Under the pieces are notes generated by a model that searched no databases, had not been told where the DNA came from, and saw only the letters and a program-made list of their open reading frames with translations. Below are positions 37,340-46,887 of a DNA stretch of 64,000 nucleotides, piece by piece (the stretch's first letter is position 1; each line of letters begins with the position of its first letter). A program made the translations under genes and the position numbers. Source of the stretch: Alphaproteobacteria bacterium (GTDB taxonomy: Bacteria; Pseudomonadota; Alphaproteobacteria; Puniceispirillales; Puniceispirillaceae); NCBI GenBank assembly GCA_016779005.1, contig JADHOL010000001.1, positions 62,001-126,000 of the forward strand, written 5' to 3'.

Positions 37340-37433
37340 CCTGTTGGCAAATTCCAACATTACAGGCTTTCCGGTGAGAGATTTTTCTCTTTCACACTTC
37401 ATGGAGGTTTAACCGGAGAACAGGAGGATTAAC
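37340..37433 (+). promoter_or_regulatory. structured rpsB mRNA leader (possible ribosomal-protein autoregulation)
   Basis: Upstream of rpsB there are two hairpins. In the first, CCTG (37340-37343) pairs with CAGG (37363-37366), with inner TTGG/CCAA. In the second, GTGAGAGA (37374-37381) pairs with TCTCT and CAC (37386-37395, TT bulge) around a T4 loop. An outer CCGG (37371-37374) can pair with CCGG (37413-37416), just before the CAGGAGG ribosome site (37421-37427). An extra TGGAGG (37402-37407) lies inside the fold. S2-mediated control of rpsB-tsf is known in E. coli; whether this leader does the same is inference. Confidence 0.5.
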
Positions 37434-38309
37434 ATGGCTCTCCCTACTTTTACAATGCGTCAACTGCTTGAGGCTGGCGTGCATTTCGGACATCATACTC
37501 GCAGATGGGATCCAAGAATGGGCCCGTTTATTTTTGGCGAGCGTAATAATGTTCATATTTTAGATTTACAACAAACCGTCCCGCTATTGCATCAAGCGAT
37601 TAAAGCGCTGAGAGATACAACCGCAAAAGGGGGCAGAGTATTATTTGTTGGCACGAAAAGAGTGGCATCAGAAAAAATTGCAGAAACCGCGCGAGAATGT
37701 GGTCAATATTTCGTTAACCACCGCTGGCTTGGAGGGATGATTACTAACTGGGCGACAGTAACACAGTCTATCCGCCGTTTGCGTGAGCTGGAAAAACAAC
37801 TTGAGAGTGAAGAAATTCAGCAGCTTACTAAAAAGGAAGTGCTACAGCTAACGCGTGAGCGTGATAAGCTTGAATTAACCTTAGGCGGCATTAAGGATAT
37901 GGGCGGTTTGCCTGATATGTTGTTTATTCTTGATACTAACAAAGAAGATATTGCCGTTGCAGAAGCCAATAAGCTTGGCATCCCCGTTGTAGCCGTGGTT
38001 GATAGTAACGCCAGTCCATTGGGAATAGATTTTCCAATACCTGGTAATGATGATGCCAAGCGTGCGATATCCTTATATTGTGAACTTGCACGAGATTCAA
38101 TTTTAGATGGATTACAGCAAGAAATGGTTGCAAGTGGACATGATATTGGCGCCGCAACTGAGGCTCCAGCTGAGCAATTAGCAGAAGAGACACCGCAACA
38201 AGATATACCAGCCAGCGCGGCCACAGATGCGCCTGCTGCAGAAACCGAACTTGATACACAAACTACAGATGCATCAAAGCCTGCTAGTGATGAGGCTGCT
38301 TCTGCATAG
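37434..38309 (+). CDS. rpsB: 30S ribosomal protein S2
   Basis: This 291-residue small-subunit protein shows [51 protein letters not shown] and the C-terminal [23 protein letters not shown]. Beyond the conserved body (about residue 238) there is a low-complexity Ala/Glu/Thr/Pro-rich acidic tail of roughly 50 residues, as found in several alphaproteobacterial S2 proteins. It has a strong AGGAGG ribosome site. It begins the long translation-envelope run and is followed by tsf after 101 bp containing a hairpin. Confidence 0.96.
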   Translation: MALPTFTMRQLLEAGVHFGHHTRRWDPRMGPFIFGERNNVHILDLQQTVPLLHQAIKALRDTTAKGGRVLFVGTKRVASEKIAETARECGQYFVNHRWLGGMITNWATVTQSIRRLRELEKQLESEEIQQLTKKEVLQLTRERDKLELTLGGIKDMGGLPDMLFILDTNKEDIAVAEANKLGIPVVAVVDSNASPLGIDFPIPGNDDAKRAISLYCELARDSILDGLQQEMVASGHDIGAATEAPAEQLAEETPQQDIPASAATDAPAAETELDTQTTDASKPASDEAASA

Positions 38310-38350
38310 ATAAAAGATAATTGTAAACATGATATAAACAAATTGAATTG

Positions 38351-38373
38351 TCTAAGCTGGAAGACAGCTTAGA
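38351..38373 (+). terminator. intercistronic hairpin between rpsB and tsf
   Basis: A perfect 9-bp stem, TCTAAGCTG (38351-38359) with CAGCTTAGA (38365-38373), has a GAAGA loop. It is followed by TATTTCTT rather than a clean T-run, so partial termination or mRNA stabilisation between rpsB and tsf is more likely than full termination. Confidence 0.6.
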
Positions 38374-38410
38374 TATTTCTTAAATATAAGATGAATGAAG
38401 GATAATAAAG

Positions 38411-39331
38411 ATGGCTGTTACTGCTGCACTAGTTAAGCAACTGCGTGAGACATCAGGTGCTGGAATGATGGATTGTAAAAAGGCTTTGGAAGAAACCAAT
38501 GGGGATATCGATGCAGCGATTGACTGGCTTCGAACCAAGGGACTTGCAACCGCTGCAAAAAAATCGGGTCGAGTAGCCTCCGAAGGGCTTGTTGCAATCG
38601 ATGTAGCAGGCACTTCTGCTGCGATGATTGAATTAAATGCTGAAACAGATTTTGTGTCCAGAAATGACGATTTTCAGTCGCTTGCTCTGAATTTGGCAAA
38701 GCTTGCGAATGATGCCGCTGACATTGCATCGCTTAATGATCTTGCCTTCCCGAATACTCAAAGAACGGTTGCAGAAGAAATCACTCATAATATCGCGACT
38801 ATTGGCGAGAATATGATGCTGCGCCGAATGAAGAATATAAAAGTAGATAAGGGCAGCGTCGTCTCCTACATCCATAACGCAACTGCGGATGGAATGGGTC
38901 GTATTGGGGTTTTGGTTGCACTCGAATCTGAGGCAGATGCACAGACGCTAGAAAGTCTTGGAAAACAGATTGCAATGCATGTAGCTGCCACAAAACCAGC
39001 ATCTCTTTCAGTGGAATCACTTGACCCAGCCATGGTTCAGCGAGAGCGCGATGTGCTTATTGAACAGGCTAAAGAATCTGGTAAGCCACAGGAAATAGCA
39101 GAAAAGATGGTCGAAGGTAGGCTTCGTAAATACTATCAAGAAGTGGTATTATTAGAACAGACATTTGTTATTGACGGCGAAAGCAAAGTTGCCGACGTTA
39201 TAAAGAAGGTGGCAAGTGATTGCGGAAGTGATATTACATTAAAAGAATTTAGCTTATTTGTTCTTGGTGATGGTGTTGAAAAAGAAGAAACTGATTTTGC
39301 AGCAGAGGTTGCCGCCCAATTAAATAAGTAA
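38411..39331 (+). CDS. tsf: translation elongation factor Ts
   Basis: This 306-residue nucleotide-exchange factor for EF-Tu has the N-terminal UBA-like segment VKQLRETSGAGMMDCKKALEE, the TDFVSRN motif in ELNAETDFVSRNDDF, and two core subdomains ending with LLEQTFVID and the coiled-coil region. It follows rpsB in the standard order and precedes pyrH. Confidence 0.96.
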   Translation: MAVTAALVKQLRETSGAGMMDCKKALEETNGDIDAAIDWLRTKGLATAAKKSGRVASEGLVAIDVAGTSAAMIELNAETDFVSRNDDFQSLALNLAKLANDAADIASLNDLAFPNTQRTVAEEITHNIATIGENMMLRRMKNIKVDKGSVVSYIHNATADGMGRIGVLVALESEADAQTLESLGKQIAMHVAATKPASLSVESLDPAMVQRERDVLIEQAKESGKPQEIAEKMVEGRLRKYYQEVVLLEQTFVIDGESKVADVIKKVASDCGSDITLKEFSLFVLGDGVEKEETDFAAEVAAQLNK

Positions 39332-39364
39332 ACTCGTGATTTAACATATGGTTTGATACGCTCA

Positions 39365-40087
39365 ATGTCGGAATTCAAGTATAAACGTGTATTGTTAAAG
39401 ATATCAGGGGAATCCCTGATGGGCGGTGAGGAGTATGGTATAGATACTGCTATGGTAAGCAGGGTTGCCGGCGAAATCAGCGATGTAGTATCCCAAGGTA
39501 TTGAGGTTTGTCTTGTTATTGGGGGCGGAAATATCTTTAGGGGTATTTCTGCTTCGGCAGCTGGAATGGAACGCGCTACTGGTGATTATATGGGTATGCT
39601 TGCTACCGTGATGAATGCGCTTGCTATGCAAAATGCTCTGGAACAGTTACATATTCAAACGCGTGTTCAATCTGCATTACCCATAAGTGCTGTTTGTGAG
39701 CCCTATATCAGAAGGCGTGCAATGCGTCATATGGAAAAGGGGCGCGTGGTTATATTTGCGGCTGGCACTGGAAACCCGTTTTTTACAACAGATACAGCAG
39801 CTGCGTTGCGCGCATCTGAGATGAATTGTAACGTCTTAATGAAGGGAACCCGCGTGGATGGTGTATATTCAGCAGACCCTGAAAAAGATCCAGACGCGCT
39901 TCGATATGACAGATTAAGTTATCTTGAAGTTCTATCGAAGGACTTGAAAGTTATGGATGCGACTGCAATCTCGCTAGCGCGTGAAAATAACATACCTATC
40001 TTGGTGTTTTCCGTAACACAAACGGGTGGGTTTGATAAAGTGTTAAGGCATCAAGATGCGTTCACACTTGTTTCAGATGATGAGTGA
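39365..40087 (+). CDS. pyrH: UMP kinase
   Basis: This amino-acid-kinase-fold enzyme of about 240 residues phosphorylates UMP to UDP. Features: [60 protein letters not shown] and [16 protein letters not shown] 39365 begins the protein at the typical [12 protein letters not shown]; the in-frame TTG at 39353 is less likely. No strong ribosome site is visible, so coupling to tsf may matter. Confidence 0.95.
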   Translation: MSEFKYKRVLLKISGESLMGGEEYGIDTAMVSRVAGEISDVVSQGIEVCLVIGGGNIFRGISASAAGMERATGDYMGMLATVMNALAMQNALEQLHIQTRVQSALPISAVCEPYIRRRAMRHMEKGRVVIFAAGTGNPFFTTDTAAALRASEMNCNVLMKGTRVDGVYSADPEKDPDALRYDRLSYLEVLSKDLKVMDATAISLARENNIPILVFSVTQTGGFDKVLRHQDAFTLVSDDE

Positions 40088-40102
40088 GGGAGAGGAATTA
40101 AA

Positions 40103-40660
40103 ATGGCTGAATTAGATATGGAAGATGTTAAGCGCCGGATGGATGGTGCCTTATCAAACCTAAGTACAGAATTTTCTGGCTTGCGTGCTGGCAGAGCGTC
40201 AGTTGCAATGTTAGATCCCGTAAGTGTAGACGCGTATGGGTCTAAAATGCCTCTTAGTCAATTAAGTAATATTTCGGTTCCTGAATCTCGTTTATTGTCG
40301 GTTTCAGTATGGGATGCAACGCTTGTCAGCTCCGTTGAAAAAGCAATCCGCGAGTCAGATCTTGGTCTTAACCCTCAGGTAGAAGGGGCAGTTATCCGTG
40401 TTCCTGTTCCCGAATTATCAGAGGATAGGCGCAAGGATATGGTAAAAGTAGCCAGCCGATATGCCGAGGCAGCGCGGGTATCTGTTCGTAATGTAAGGCG
40501 TGATGCGATTGAGACAATTCGTAAAGATGAAAAAGCAGGTGTGATTTCTGAAGATGAGCGCCATAATTATGAAGCAGATGTTCAAAAAGTAACTGACGGT
40601 TTCGTTGGCAAAATCGATGAGATGCTGACGAAGAAAGAAACCGACATAACACAAATATGA
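40103..40660 (+). CDS. frr: ribosome recycling factor
   Basis: This 185-residue factor splits post-termination ribosomes together with EF-G. Family stretches: RMDGALSNLSTEFSGLRAGRAS, VSVDAYGSKMPLSQLSNISVPE, IRESDLGLNPQVEGAVIRVPVP, and EERR-type 'SEDRRKDMVKVASRYAE'. AGAGGA lies 6 bp before the ATG. It follows pyrH by 15 bp and is usual in this operon. Confidence 0.96.
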   Translation: MAELDMEDVKRRMDGALSNLSTEFSGLRAGRASVAMLDPVSVDAYGSKMPLSQLSNISVPESRLLSVSVWDATLVSSVEKAIRESDLGLNPQVEGAVIRVPVPELSEDRRKDMVKVASRYAEAARVSVRNVRRDAIETIRKDEKAGVISEDERHNYEADVQKVTDGFVGKIDEMLTKKETDITQI

Positions 40661-40691
40661 CAGTTGCTTAATTAGGACTTTTTTTTCGGAT

Positions 40692-41441
40692 ATGCAGCAT
40701 TTAGCTATCATAATGGATGGAAATAGACGCTGGGCGCACGAAAATGCGCTTGCTATCGTATCTGGTCATGATAAAGGCGCGCAGACGCTCTCCGAAATTG
40801 GCCGTGAAGTAGCTAGACTTAAAATTCCGTTTCTTACCGTATTTGCCTTTTCGGCCGAAAATTGGCGGCGTTCTAAAGCAGAGGTAAACGCACTTTTTGG
40901 ATTAATGAGGCGCTATTTGAAACAGGAAATGCCAAATTTGATGTCAGAAAATATCAAATTAAGAATCATTGGAGATGTCACCCCATTTCCAGAGGATTTG
41001 CAATCGCTTTTCACAACTGCCGAAACCCAAACTGAACATAATGGTTCCATGACTCTCACCATTGCGGTGAATTATGGGGGGCTTCAGGACATTGTAAATG
41101 CTGCCTCTAAATTTGATGAAGAAAATCCAGACTTATTTTTAGATGAAGTTCTAGAGAGGTTTAAATCCAAGTTAATGACTTCTTTTTTGCCTCCCGTTGA
41201 TATGTTGATACGCACTGGCAAAGAGAAACGAATTTCTAATTTCTTGATTTGGGATTGCGCCTATGCGGAATTATATTTCTCAGATAGCTACTGGCCAGAT
41301 TTTGATCTACCTCAACTACAGAGCGCTATCAAAGATTGGAATTCACGTGTCAGGCGGTTTGGTGGAAGTGTAAATGAGAAAACGACTGAAATTAGCGAAC
41401 AGCCAGCCCCAACAGAAATAAAGAGCGAAAAAAATAGTTAA
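40692..41441 (+). CDS. uppS: undecaprenyl diphosphate synthase (cis-prenyltransferase)
   Basis: This 249-residue enzyme makes the C55 lipid carrier for peptidoglycan and other glycans. The catalytic Asp lies in IIMDGNRRWA (D9), then TVFAFSAENWRRSKAEV and the C-terminal RTGKEKRISNFLIWDCAYAE and YWPDF. The usual RGH-x-x-G motif is SGHDKG here. The C-terminus carries a short charged extension. Its stop overlaps cdsA by one base. Confidence 0.93.
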   Translation: MQHLAIIMDGNRRWAHENALAIVSGHDKGAQTLSEIGREVARLKIPFLTVFAFSAENWRRSKAEVNALFGLMRRYLKQEMPNLMSENIKLRIIGDVTPFPEDLQSLFTTAETQTEHNGSMTLTIAVNYGGLQDIVNAASKFDEENPDLFLDEVLERFKSKLMTSFLPPVDMLIRTGKEKRISNFLIWDCAYAELYFSDSYWPDFDLPQLQSAIKDWNSRVRRFGGSVNEKTTEISEQPAPTEIKSEKNS

Positions 41442-42214
41442 TGAGAGATAAGCTTCCTGATATTAGTCGACGTATGACGGGCATGACGTTACTGTTGCCC
41501 CTGTTAGCTATTTTTTTTGCTGGAAAACCATTCTCTCAAATCATCGTTTTTTTGTGTGGGATTGTAATGGTTTTTGAATATTGTTTTCTTATTACCAAGA
41601 ATTCAGCCTCAAGATTTGCGTTAATCGGATTAATCTGTTGTTTTGGATTAACCACACTTTTTTCGGTCGAGCCGCTGTACCAATTACTCTACCTCGTCTT
41701 GACAGCTATCATTCTTTTTCGGTTTTTCCCCTACCAAACGAGCGCGATGGGACTGATACTAGCATTGCTGCTATATAGCATCGGAAAATTATGGCATTTC
41801 CCATTTTTCCAAGAGGTGATGGCCTATATTATCGTAACAGTTATTTCAGTTGATATTGGCGCTTATATAGTTGGTCGCTTTTTAGGGGGGGCAAAGCTTA
41901 TGCCAGTAGTTAGCCCCGCTAAAACAATTTCAGGTGCTATTGGGGGCCTTGTTGGCGGATTAGTCGCAGGGTTGGGCATGTGTTATTTTCTTAATATTGC
42001 AATAACACAAGAACTTGTTTTTCTGACCTTGGCCGTTGCGGTATTAGCTCAAGCTGGCGATATTACGGAATCTTTTTTTAAGAGATCTGTCAATGCCAAG
42101 GATAGTGCTAAAATAATACCAGGGCATGGCGGATTTATGGATAGGTTCGATGGCTATTTATATGTTATCCCATTATTTGCCCTGTCACCCGCCCAAGGAT
42201 TATTTTTTCAATGA
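41441..42214 (+). CDS. cdsA: phosphatidate cytidylyltransferase
   Basis: This 257-residue inner-membrane enzyme makes CDP-diacylglycerol for phospholipids. It has about seven to eight hydrophobic segments and the CDP-alcohol signature near the C-terminus: GDITESFFKRSVNAKDSAKI followed by IPGHGGFMDRFDG. The motif SPAKTISGAIGGL lies before it. It is coupled to uppS (TAATG) and to dxr (ATGA overlap). Confidence 0.93.
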   Translation: MRDKLPDISRRMTGMTLLLPLLAIFFAGKPFSQIIVFLCGIVMVFEYCFLITKNSASRFALIGLICCFGLTTLFSVEPLYQLLYLVLTAIILFRFFPYQTSAMGLILALLLYSIGKLWHFPFFQEVMAYIIVTVISVDIGAYIVGRFLGGAKLMPVVSPAKTISGAIGGLVGGLVAGLGMCYFLNIAITQELVFLTLAVAVLAQAGDITESFFKRSVNAKDSAKIIPGHGGFMDRFDGYLYVIPLFALSPAQGLFFQ

Positions 42215-43365
42215 AAAAATTAGTTACTGTGCTGGGAGCAACTGGCTCTGTGGGGGCGAGCACCCTACAAATTGTAAGAGAAAACCCCGATAAATTTCAG
42301 ATAATTGGTATTACTGCACACTCAAATGTGTCCTTGTTGGCAAAATTGGCTATTGAATTTAGGCCTAAATTTGTTGTGTTATCTGATTTGACCTTGGTGT
42401 CTGATTTAGAAACGCGATTAGCCCACCTTGAAATTGAAATTCTCATCGGAGAAGAGGGACTTGATTTTCTGGCCTCACAAAAAACAGATATTCTTGTGGC
42501 GGCTATTTCTGGGTTTGCAGGCTTCAAACCTATCTTTAAAGCCATAACCGTTGGGACAGACATTGCTATTGCTAATAAAGAGGCTCTTGTGGCAGGTGGG
42601 CATTTGCTTATGCCGCTTGCTAAGGAAAAAGAGGTTAATATTCTGCCTATAGATTCTGAGCATAATGCTATTTATCAATGTATGATGGGTCATCATTGGG
42701 GCGATGTTGAACATATAACATTAACGGCTTCTGGTGGGCCATTTTTGGCTATGACAAGAGAAGAGATGCATGATATTGCGCCAGCTAAAGCGTTAAAGCA
42801 TCCGACTTGGAATATGGGCGCAAAAATAAGCATTGATAGCGCTACAATGATGAATAAAGGGCTGGAATCTATCGAAGCAGCTTGGCTTTTTGGTATAGGA
42901 CGCGAGAAGGTGTCAGCCGTTATTCATCCACAATCTATCATTCATGGTTTCGTAACGTTTAAGGATGAGACTATTATTTCTCATATGGCACCAGCTGATA
43001 TGAAAGTGCCCATATCACATGCATTAGGCTGGCCTGAACGATTAAAAATCCAGACAGAAAAACTCGATTTAACAAAGATTTCTGGCTTGGAATTTATGGA
43101 AATAAACCATGAGCAATTCCCCTGTTATAACTTAGCGCATCAATTAATTGGCGAGGAGCCATGCTATGCGGCCGCGCTAAATGCCGCAAACGAGATAGCG
43201 GTAAGCCTATATTTAGAGAATAAATTAGCATTTGGTGATATCTATTCATTATGCACCAAAACCGTAAATATGATAGAGATTAGAAGTCTGGATGACTATC
43301 AGTCTGTTATTGACTATGATAGTTTTGCACGCGATATTGCCCGCTCTATTGTGTTATCATTATAA
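42211..43365 (+). CDS. dxr: 1-deoxy-D-xylulose 5-phosphate reductoisomerase
   Basis: This 384-residue enzyme of the MEP isoprenoid pathway has the NADPH-binding GATGSVGAS (residues 9-17), NKEALVAGGHLLM, DSEHNAIYQCM, the TASGGPF loop and HPTWNMGAKISIDSATMMNKG with the metal and substrate residues. It sits between cdsA and rseP in the common envelope order, supplying isoprenoids for UppS. Confidence 0.96.
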   Translation: MKKLVTVLGATGSVGASTLQIVRENPDKFQIIGITAHSNVSLLAKLAIEFRPKFVVLSDLTLVSDLETRLAHLEIEILIGEEGLDFLASQKTDILVAAISGFAGFKPIFKAITVGTDIAIANKEALVAGGHLLMPLAKEKEVNILPIDSEHNAIYQCMMGHHWGDVEHITLTASGGPFLAMTREEMHDIAPAKALKHPTWNMGAKISIDSATMMNKGLESIEAAWLFGIGREKVSAVIHPQSIIHGFVTFKDETIISHMAPADMKVPISHALGWPERLKIQTEKLDLTKISGLEFMEINHEQFPCYNLAHQLIGEEPCYAAALNAANEIAVSLYLENKLAFGDIYSLCTKTVNMIEIRSLDDYQSVIDYDSFARDIARSIVLSL

Positions 43366-43402
43366 CACAAATCTATTTTCACTATTGAGTTAAAGATTTT
43401 AT

Positions 43403-44485
43403 ATGCCTTCTTTCGGATTTTTTGAAATAATCTTGTCTTTTATTCTGGTTTTAACGCCTATCGTTTTTATTCATGAGTTAGGTCATTTTTGGGTAGCCAG
43501 AAAAACGGGCGTTATCGTAGATGTCTTTTCCATAGGATTTGGCAAAGAGATATTTGGGTGGAATGACCGGCATGGCACTAGGTGGCGCTTTGCATGGATT
43601 CCCCTTGGCGGATATGTCAAAATGAGGGGAGATGAAAATGCCGCAAGCGGGGCTTCTGATGAGGCAAAAAACACACCTAATAGTTTTGCAGGCGCCTCTC
43701 TATTCTCCAGAATTGCTATTGTTGCAGCAGGACCAATTGCTAATTTTATCTTAGCTTTTATTTTGTTTATTGGTCTTTATATGGGCGCTGGAAAATTATT
43801 TGTTCCGCCGATAATTGATGAGGTTTTACCTGGGAGTGCAGCAGAGCGTGCTGGCCTACAAGCCAATGATTTGGTGCTGAAAATCAATCAAAACCGCGTT
43901 TCAGATTTTAATGATTTTAGAGTATTTATATTCGAATCCCCTGATAAGCCTATCGAGATGATGATTGACAGGTCTGGTATGATTATTGATGTAACAGCGG
44001 TTCCAGATTCGATATATCTTGAAAAGCTTGATATTTATGCAGGGCAGCTTGGAATCCGCTCTCCTGCGGGTGAGTTCAGACGCCTTGGAATATCAGAAGC
44101 AATAAGCGAGTCTGCTCTGGAATGCTGGTCAATCACTGTTGGGATGGTAAGGGGAATTTCAAGGCTTATTACGGGTAATGCACAGATGGGCGAGATCGGA
44201 GGCCCTGTTCGAATTGCTCAATTCTCCAGAGATGCGGCTTTGCAAGGTGTAACAAGCCTAGTTTTTTTCATTGCTTTGATATCTATAAATCTTGGATTGG
44301 TAAATCTGCTCCCGATACCGGCGCTTGATGGGGGACATCTTACTTTTTTTATAATTGAGGCAATCATAGGCAAGCCGCTCCCTATAGCGTGGCAAAATAT
44401 TCTCATGCGAGGCGGAATAGCATTTTTGCTATCTTTAATGCTGTTTGTTACGATTTATGATATCATAAGAGGCGTATTCACCTAA
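43403..44485 (+). CDS. rseP: RseP-type site-2 zinc metalloprotease
   Basis: This 360-residue inner-membrane intramembrane protease has the zinc motif HELGH (residues 24-28) in the first helix, a central PDZ domain (VLPGSAAERAGLQANDLVLKIN), and the third metal ligand in LLPIPALDGGHL near the C-terminus. Only one PDZ domain is evident, compared with two in E. coli RseP. Location before bamA fits a role in envelope-stress control; it probably also removes signal-peptide remnants. Confidence 0.93.
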   Translation: MPSFGFFEIILSFILVLTPIVFIHELGHFWVARKTGVIVDVFSIGFGKEIFGWNDRHGTRWRFAWIPLGGYVKMRGDENAASGASDEAKNTPNSFAGASLFSRIAIVAAGPIANFILAFILFIGLYMGAGKLFVPPIIDEVLPGSAAERAGLQANDLVLKINQNRVSDFNDFRVFIFESPDKPIEMMIDRSGMIIDVTAVPDSIYLEKLDIYAGQLGIRSPAGEFRRLGISEAISESALECWSITVGMVRGISRLITGNAQMGEIGGPVRIAQFSRDAALQGVTSLVFFIALISINLGLVNLLPIPALDGGHLTFFIIEAIIGKPLPIAWQNILMRGGIAFLLSLMLFVTIYDIIRGVFT

Positions 44486-44568
44486 ATATCATCACAAGAT
44501 ACGAAAAGTGGACTGTTTTGTGCAAGATTGATTTGGCAAAATGTATTTTGAGAAGGATTTTTTTTATT

Positions 44569-46845
44569 ATGACTGGATTTAAACAGCTTTTATCAAAAAG
44601 TGGCATTCTTTCAATAATTCTCTTAATTTGCTTGATGATGGGCTCGCAAGCATTCGCTCAGAAAATCACTGATATCTCTGTAAGCGGCAATCAGCGCGTT
44701 TCTGAAGGAACAATTAGGTCCTATCTTCCGGTTGACATTGGCGACGATATATCAACATCTGCATTAGACAGCGCCATAGACAGATTATTCGCTACGAGCT
44801 TATTTAGTGATGTTGATATTTCAAATGAAAATGGTCTGATAAAAATATTTGTCACTGAAAACCCGATCATTAATCGAGTTACAGTGGAAGGAAATGATGT
44901 TTTAGAGACTAATATATTAATTGCTCAGCTCGGTATTCAACCAAGGCGCGTTTATACAAAAAAAGTCGCTATTGATGGAATGCAGAAGTTACTTCAAATC
45001 TATGAGTTATCTGGGCGGTACGGAGCATCAGTGGAACCTGTTATTATAAAGTTGGATAATAATCGAGTTGACCTCGTCTTTGAGGTAGATGAAGGTCCGT
45101 TGATTAAAATTAGCTCTATCCAGTTTGAAGGGAATGCGCGTTTTTCGGATCGAAAGTTAAAACAAGTTATTGCCAGTAGAGAAAAACGATGGTGGGCGTT
45201 TCTGACGGCGTCAGACAAATATGATGAAAACAGGCTTAATTATGACATTCGCTTGCTTCGTCAATTTTATCAAGCAAGAGGATATGCTGATATTAATGTC
45301 AAAAGGGCCCGCGGAGGATTGCTTCCAGATAGATCTGGTTTTGCTATTTCGTTTATATTGGAAGAGGGGGCTATATACCACTTCGATAAGATAAATGTTT
45401 TGTCTGAAATTGAGGGTGTGAGCGGGGATGTGCTTCTGCCTGAAATTACGATTGAAAATGGTGAGCGTTACGATATTCGAAAGTTAGAAGAAAGCCTACT
45501 TGCAGTCACAAACAAGCTAGGTGACTTAGGCTATGCATTCGTAAATGTAACGCCTGATGTTGTCACAAATTCTGAAAATGCAACGTTAGATGTTAGCATT
45601 ATAATTGATCAGGCCCGAAAAAATTATGTAGAGCGCATTGAAATTATTGATAACTCCCGAACAGCTGATTTTGTTGTCAGAAGAGAGATGCAGCTGGTGG
45701 AGGGAGATGCTTATAATCAGGTAAAACTTCAAAAATCTATTAGAAATATCCGAAATCTTGGCTTCTTTAGCGATGTTTTTGTTAAGTCCCGACCAGGCAC
45801 CAGTTCTGATCAGACGATTATTGAGATAGATGTAGAAGAACAGTCTACGGGGAGTCTTAGTTTTGGTGTAGGTTACTCTAGTATTGATAAATCATCTGTG
45901 TCGCTCGGAATTGATGAGAAAAACTTTTTAGGTACTGGAAGAGCAGTGAGTTTTGGCGCCAAGGTATCAAACTCCAAGTCGAATTTTAATTTATCTCTCA
46001 CGGAACCCTTCTTTCTGAATAGAAACCTGTCTGCATCAACCAATATTTTCCAGAATAAAACAGAAGGCACGTCTGTTACGGTTGATAAGCGAGGTGTTGG
46101 GTTTGGACTTGGGTTTAGGGCTGCCAATGATATTTATCACCGTTTAGCTTATAATCTGATTGAGAGTAAAACGGACGAGACTTCTTCCTCTTCTTCTTCG
46201 TCAACAGGTGAGAACGGCGAAAAACTCCTTAGCTCTGCTGTTAGTTACAGGCTAGGAATTGAAAAGCGTGATAACAGATTCGATCCATCTGATGGGTATT
46301 TTGCCGAAATTTCTGAGACATTCTCTGGAATTGGCGGAGATGTAACCTATCTGCAAACGGTTTTGCGAGGTGCGTATTATAAACCCATTTCGTTTGAGAG
46401 GTTTGTTCTTGGGGCACGCTTGGAAACAGGCCATGTATCTGGACTTGGTGACGATGTAACGCAGTCTAACCGCTTCTTACTTGGTGGTAATAAAGTACGT
46501 GGATTTGATGGCAGCGGCATTGGTCCACGGGATTCATCAAGCGATGGTGCGGTCGGCGGCAATCAATATTATGCAGGAAGCTTCGATGTAATCTCAAATG
46601 CGGGCTTAAATCCTGATTTAGGAATGCGTTGGACGCTGTTTGCAGATTATGGTTCTGCATGGGGCACTGATTTTCCAACAGGTGTCGATGGTGCTGAAGA
46701 TGACAGCATGAGACAATCAATCGGTTTTGGTATATTATGGGATACGGCAATTGGGCCCTTATCATTTTACTGGGCTGATCCAATTTCAAAACAACCCTAT
46801 GATGATTTAAGAGAGTTCCAATTTACAATTGGCACGAGGCTATAA
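44569..46845 (+). CDS. bamA: outer membrane protein assembly factor BamA
   Basis: This Omp85 protein of about 758 residues inserts beta-barrels in the outer membrane. A signal peptide ends at about residue 30 (SQAFA before QKITDI). Five POTRA domains follow (openings such as ITDISVSGNQRV, INRVTVEGNDVL, ISSIQFEGNARF, YVERIEIIDNSRT), then a 16-strand barrel ending in FQFTIGTRL, with Phe three residues from the end. ATG 44569 follows an AAGGA; a frame starting at 44518 would spoil the signal peptide. A run of seven Ser codons (46183-46203) marks a barrel loop. Confidence 0.95.
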   Translation: MTGFKQLLSKSGILSIILLICLMMGSQAFAQKITDISVSGNQRVSEGTIRSYLPVDIGDDISTSALDSAIDRLFATSLFSDVDISNENGLIKIFVTENPIINRVTVEGNDVLETNILIAQLGIQPRRVYTKKVAIDGMQKLLQIYELSGRYGASVEPVIIKLDNNRVDLVFEVDEGPLIKISSIQFEGNARFSDRKLKQVIASREKRWWAFLTASDKYDENRLNYDIRLLRQFYQARGYADINVKRARGGLLPDRSGFAISFILEEGAIYHFDKINVLSEIEGVSGDVLLPEITIENGERYDIRKLEESLLAVTNKLGDLGYAFVNVTPDVVTNSENATLDVSIIIDQARKNYVERIEIIDNSRTADFVVRREMQLVEGDAYNQVKLQKSIRNIRNLGFFSDVFVKSRPGTSSDQTIIEIDVEEQSTGSLSFGVGYSSIDKSSVSLGIDEKNFLGTGRAVSFGAKVSNSKSNFNLSLTEPFFLNRNLSASTNIFQNKTEGTSVTVDKRGVGFGLGFRAANDIYHRLAYNLIESKTDETSSSSSSSTGENGEKLLSSAVSYRLGIEKRDNRFDPSDGYFAEISETFSGIGGDVTYLQTVLRGAYYKPISFERFVLGARLETGHVSGLGDDVTQSNRFLLGGNKVRGFDGSGIGPRDSSSDGAVGGNQYYAGSFDVISNAGLNPDLGMRWTLFADYGSAWGTDFPTGVDGAEDDSMRQSIGFGILWDTAIGPLSFYWADPISKQPYDDLREFQFTIGTRL
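46183..46203 (+). repeat. poly-serine TCN run in a BamA loop
   Basis: Seven consecutive Ser codons (TCT TCC TCT TCT TCT TCG TCA) form a TTC-rich microsatellite in the barrel region, followed by TGENGEK, a typical surface loop composition. Loss or gain of whole codons would vary loop length without breaking the frame. Confidence 0.75.
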
Positions 46846-46887
46846 ACGTCATAAACTGCATTTGATGAAACAACGGAAAGGAATTTA

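Noticed and set aside
37817-38341. 174-codon antisense frame over rpsB
   Set aside because: It is a Ser/Ala/Leu-rich complement of the low-complexity rpsB tail, with no ribosome site or recognisable domain.
38433-38729. 98-codon antisense frame over tsf
   Set aside because: It is shadow coding only; the sense strand encodes unmistakable EF-Ts.
46466-46789. 107-codon antisense frame over bamA
   Set aside because: It has unusual His/Arg/Gln-rich composition, lies fully inside a strongly conserved gene, and shows no family features.
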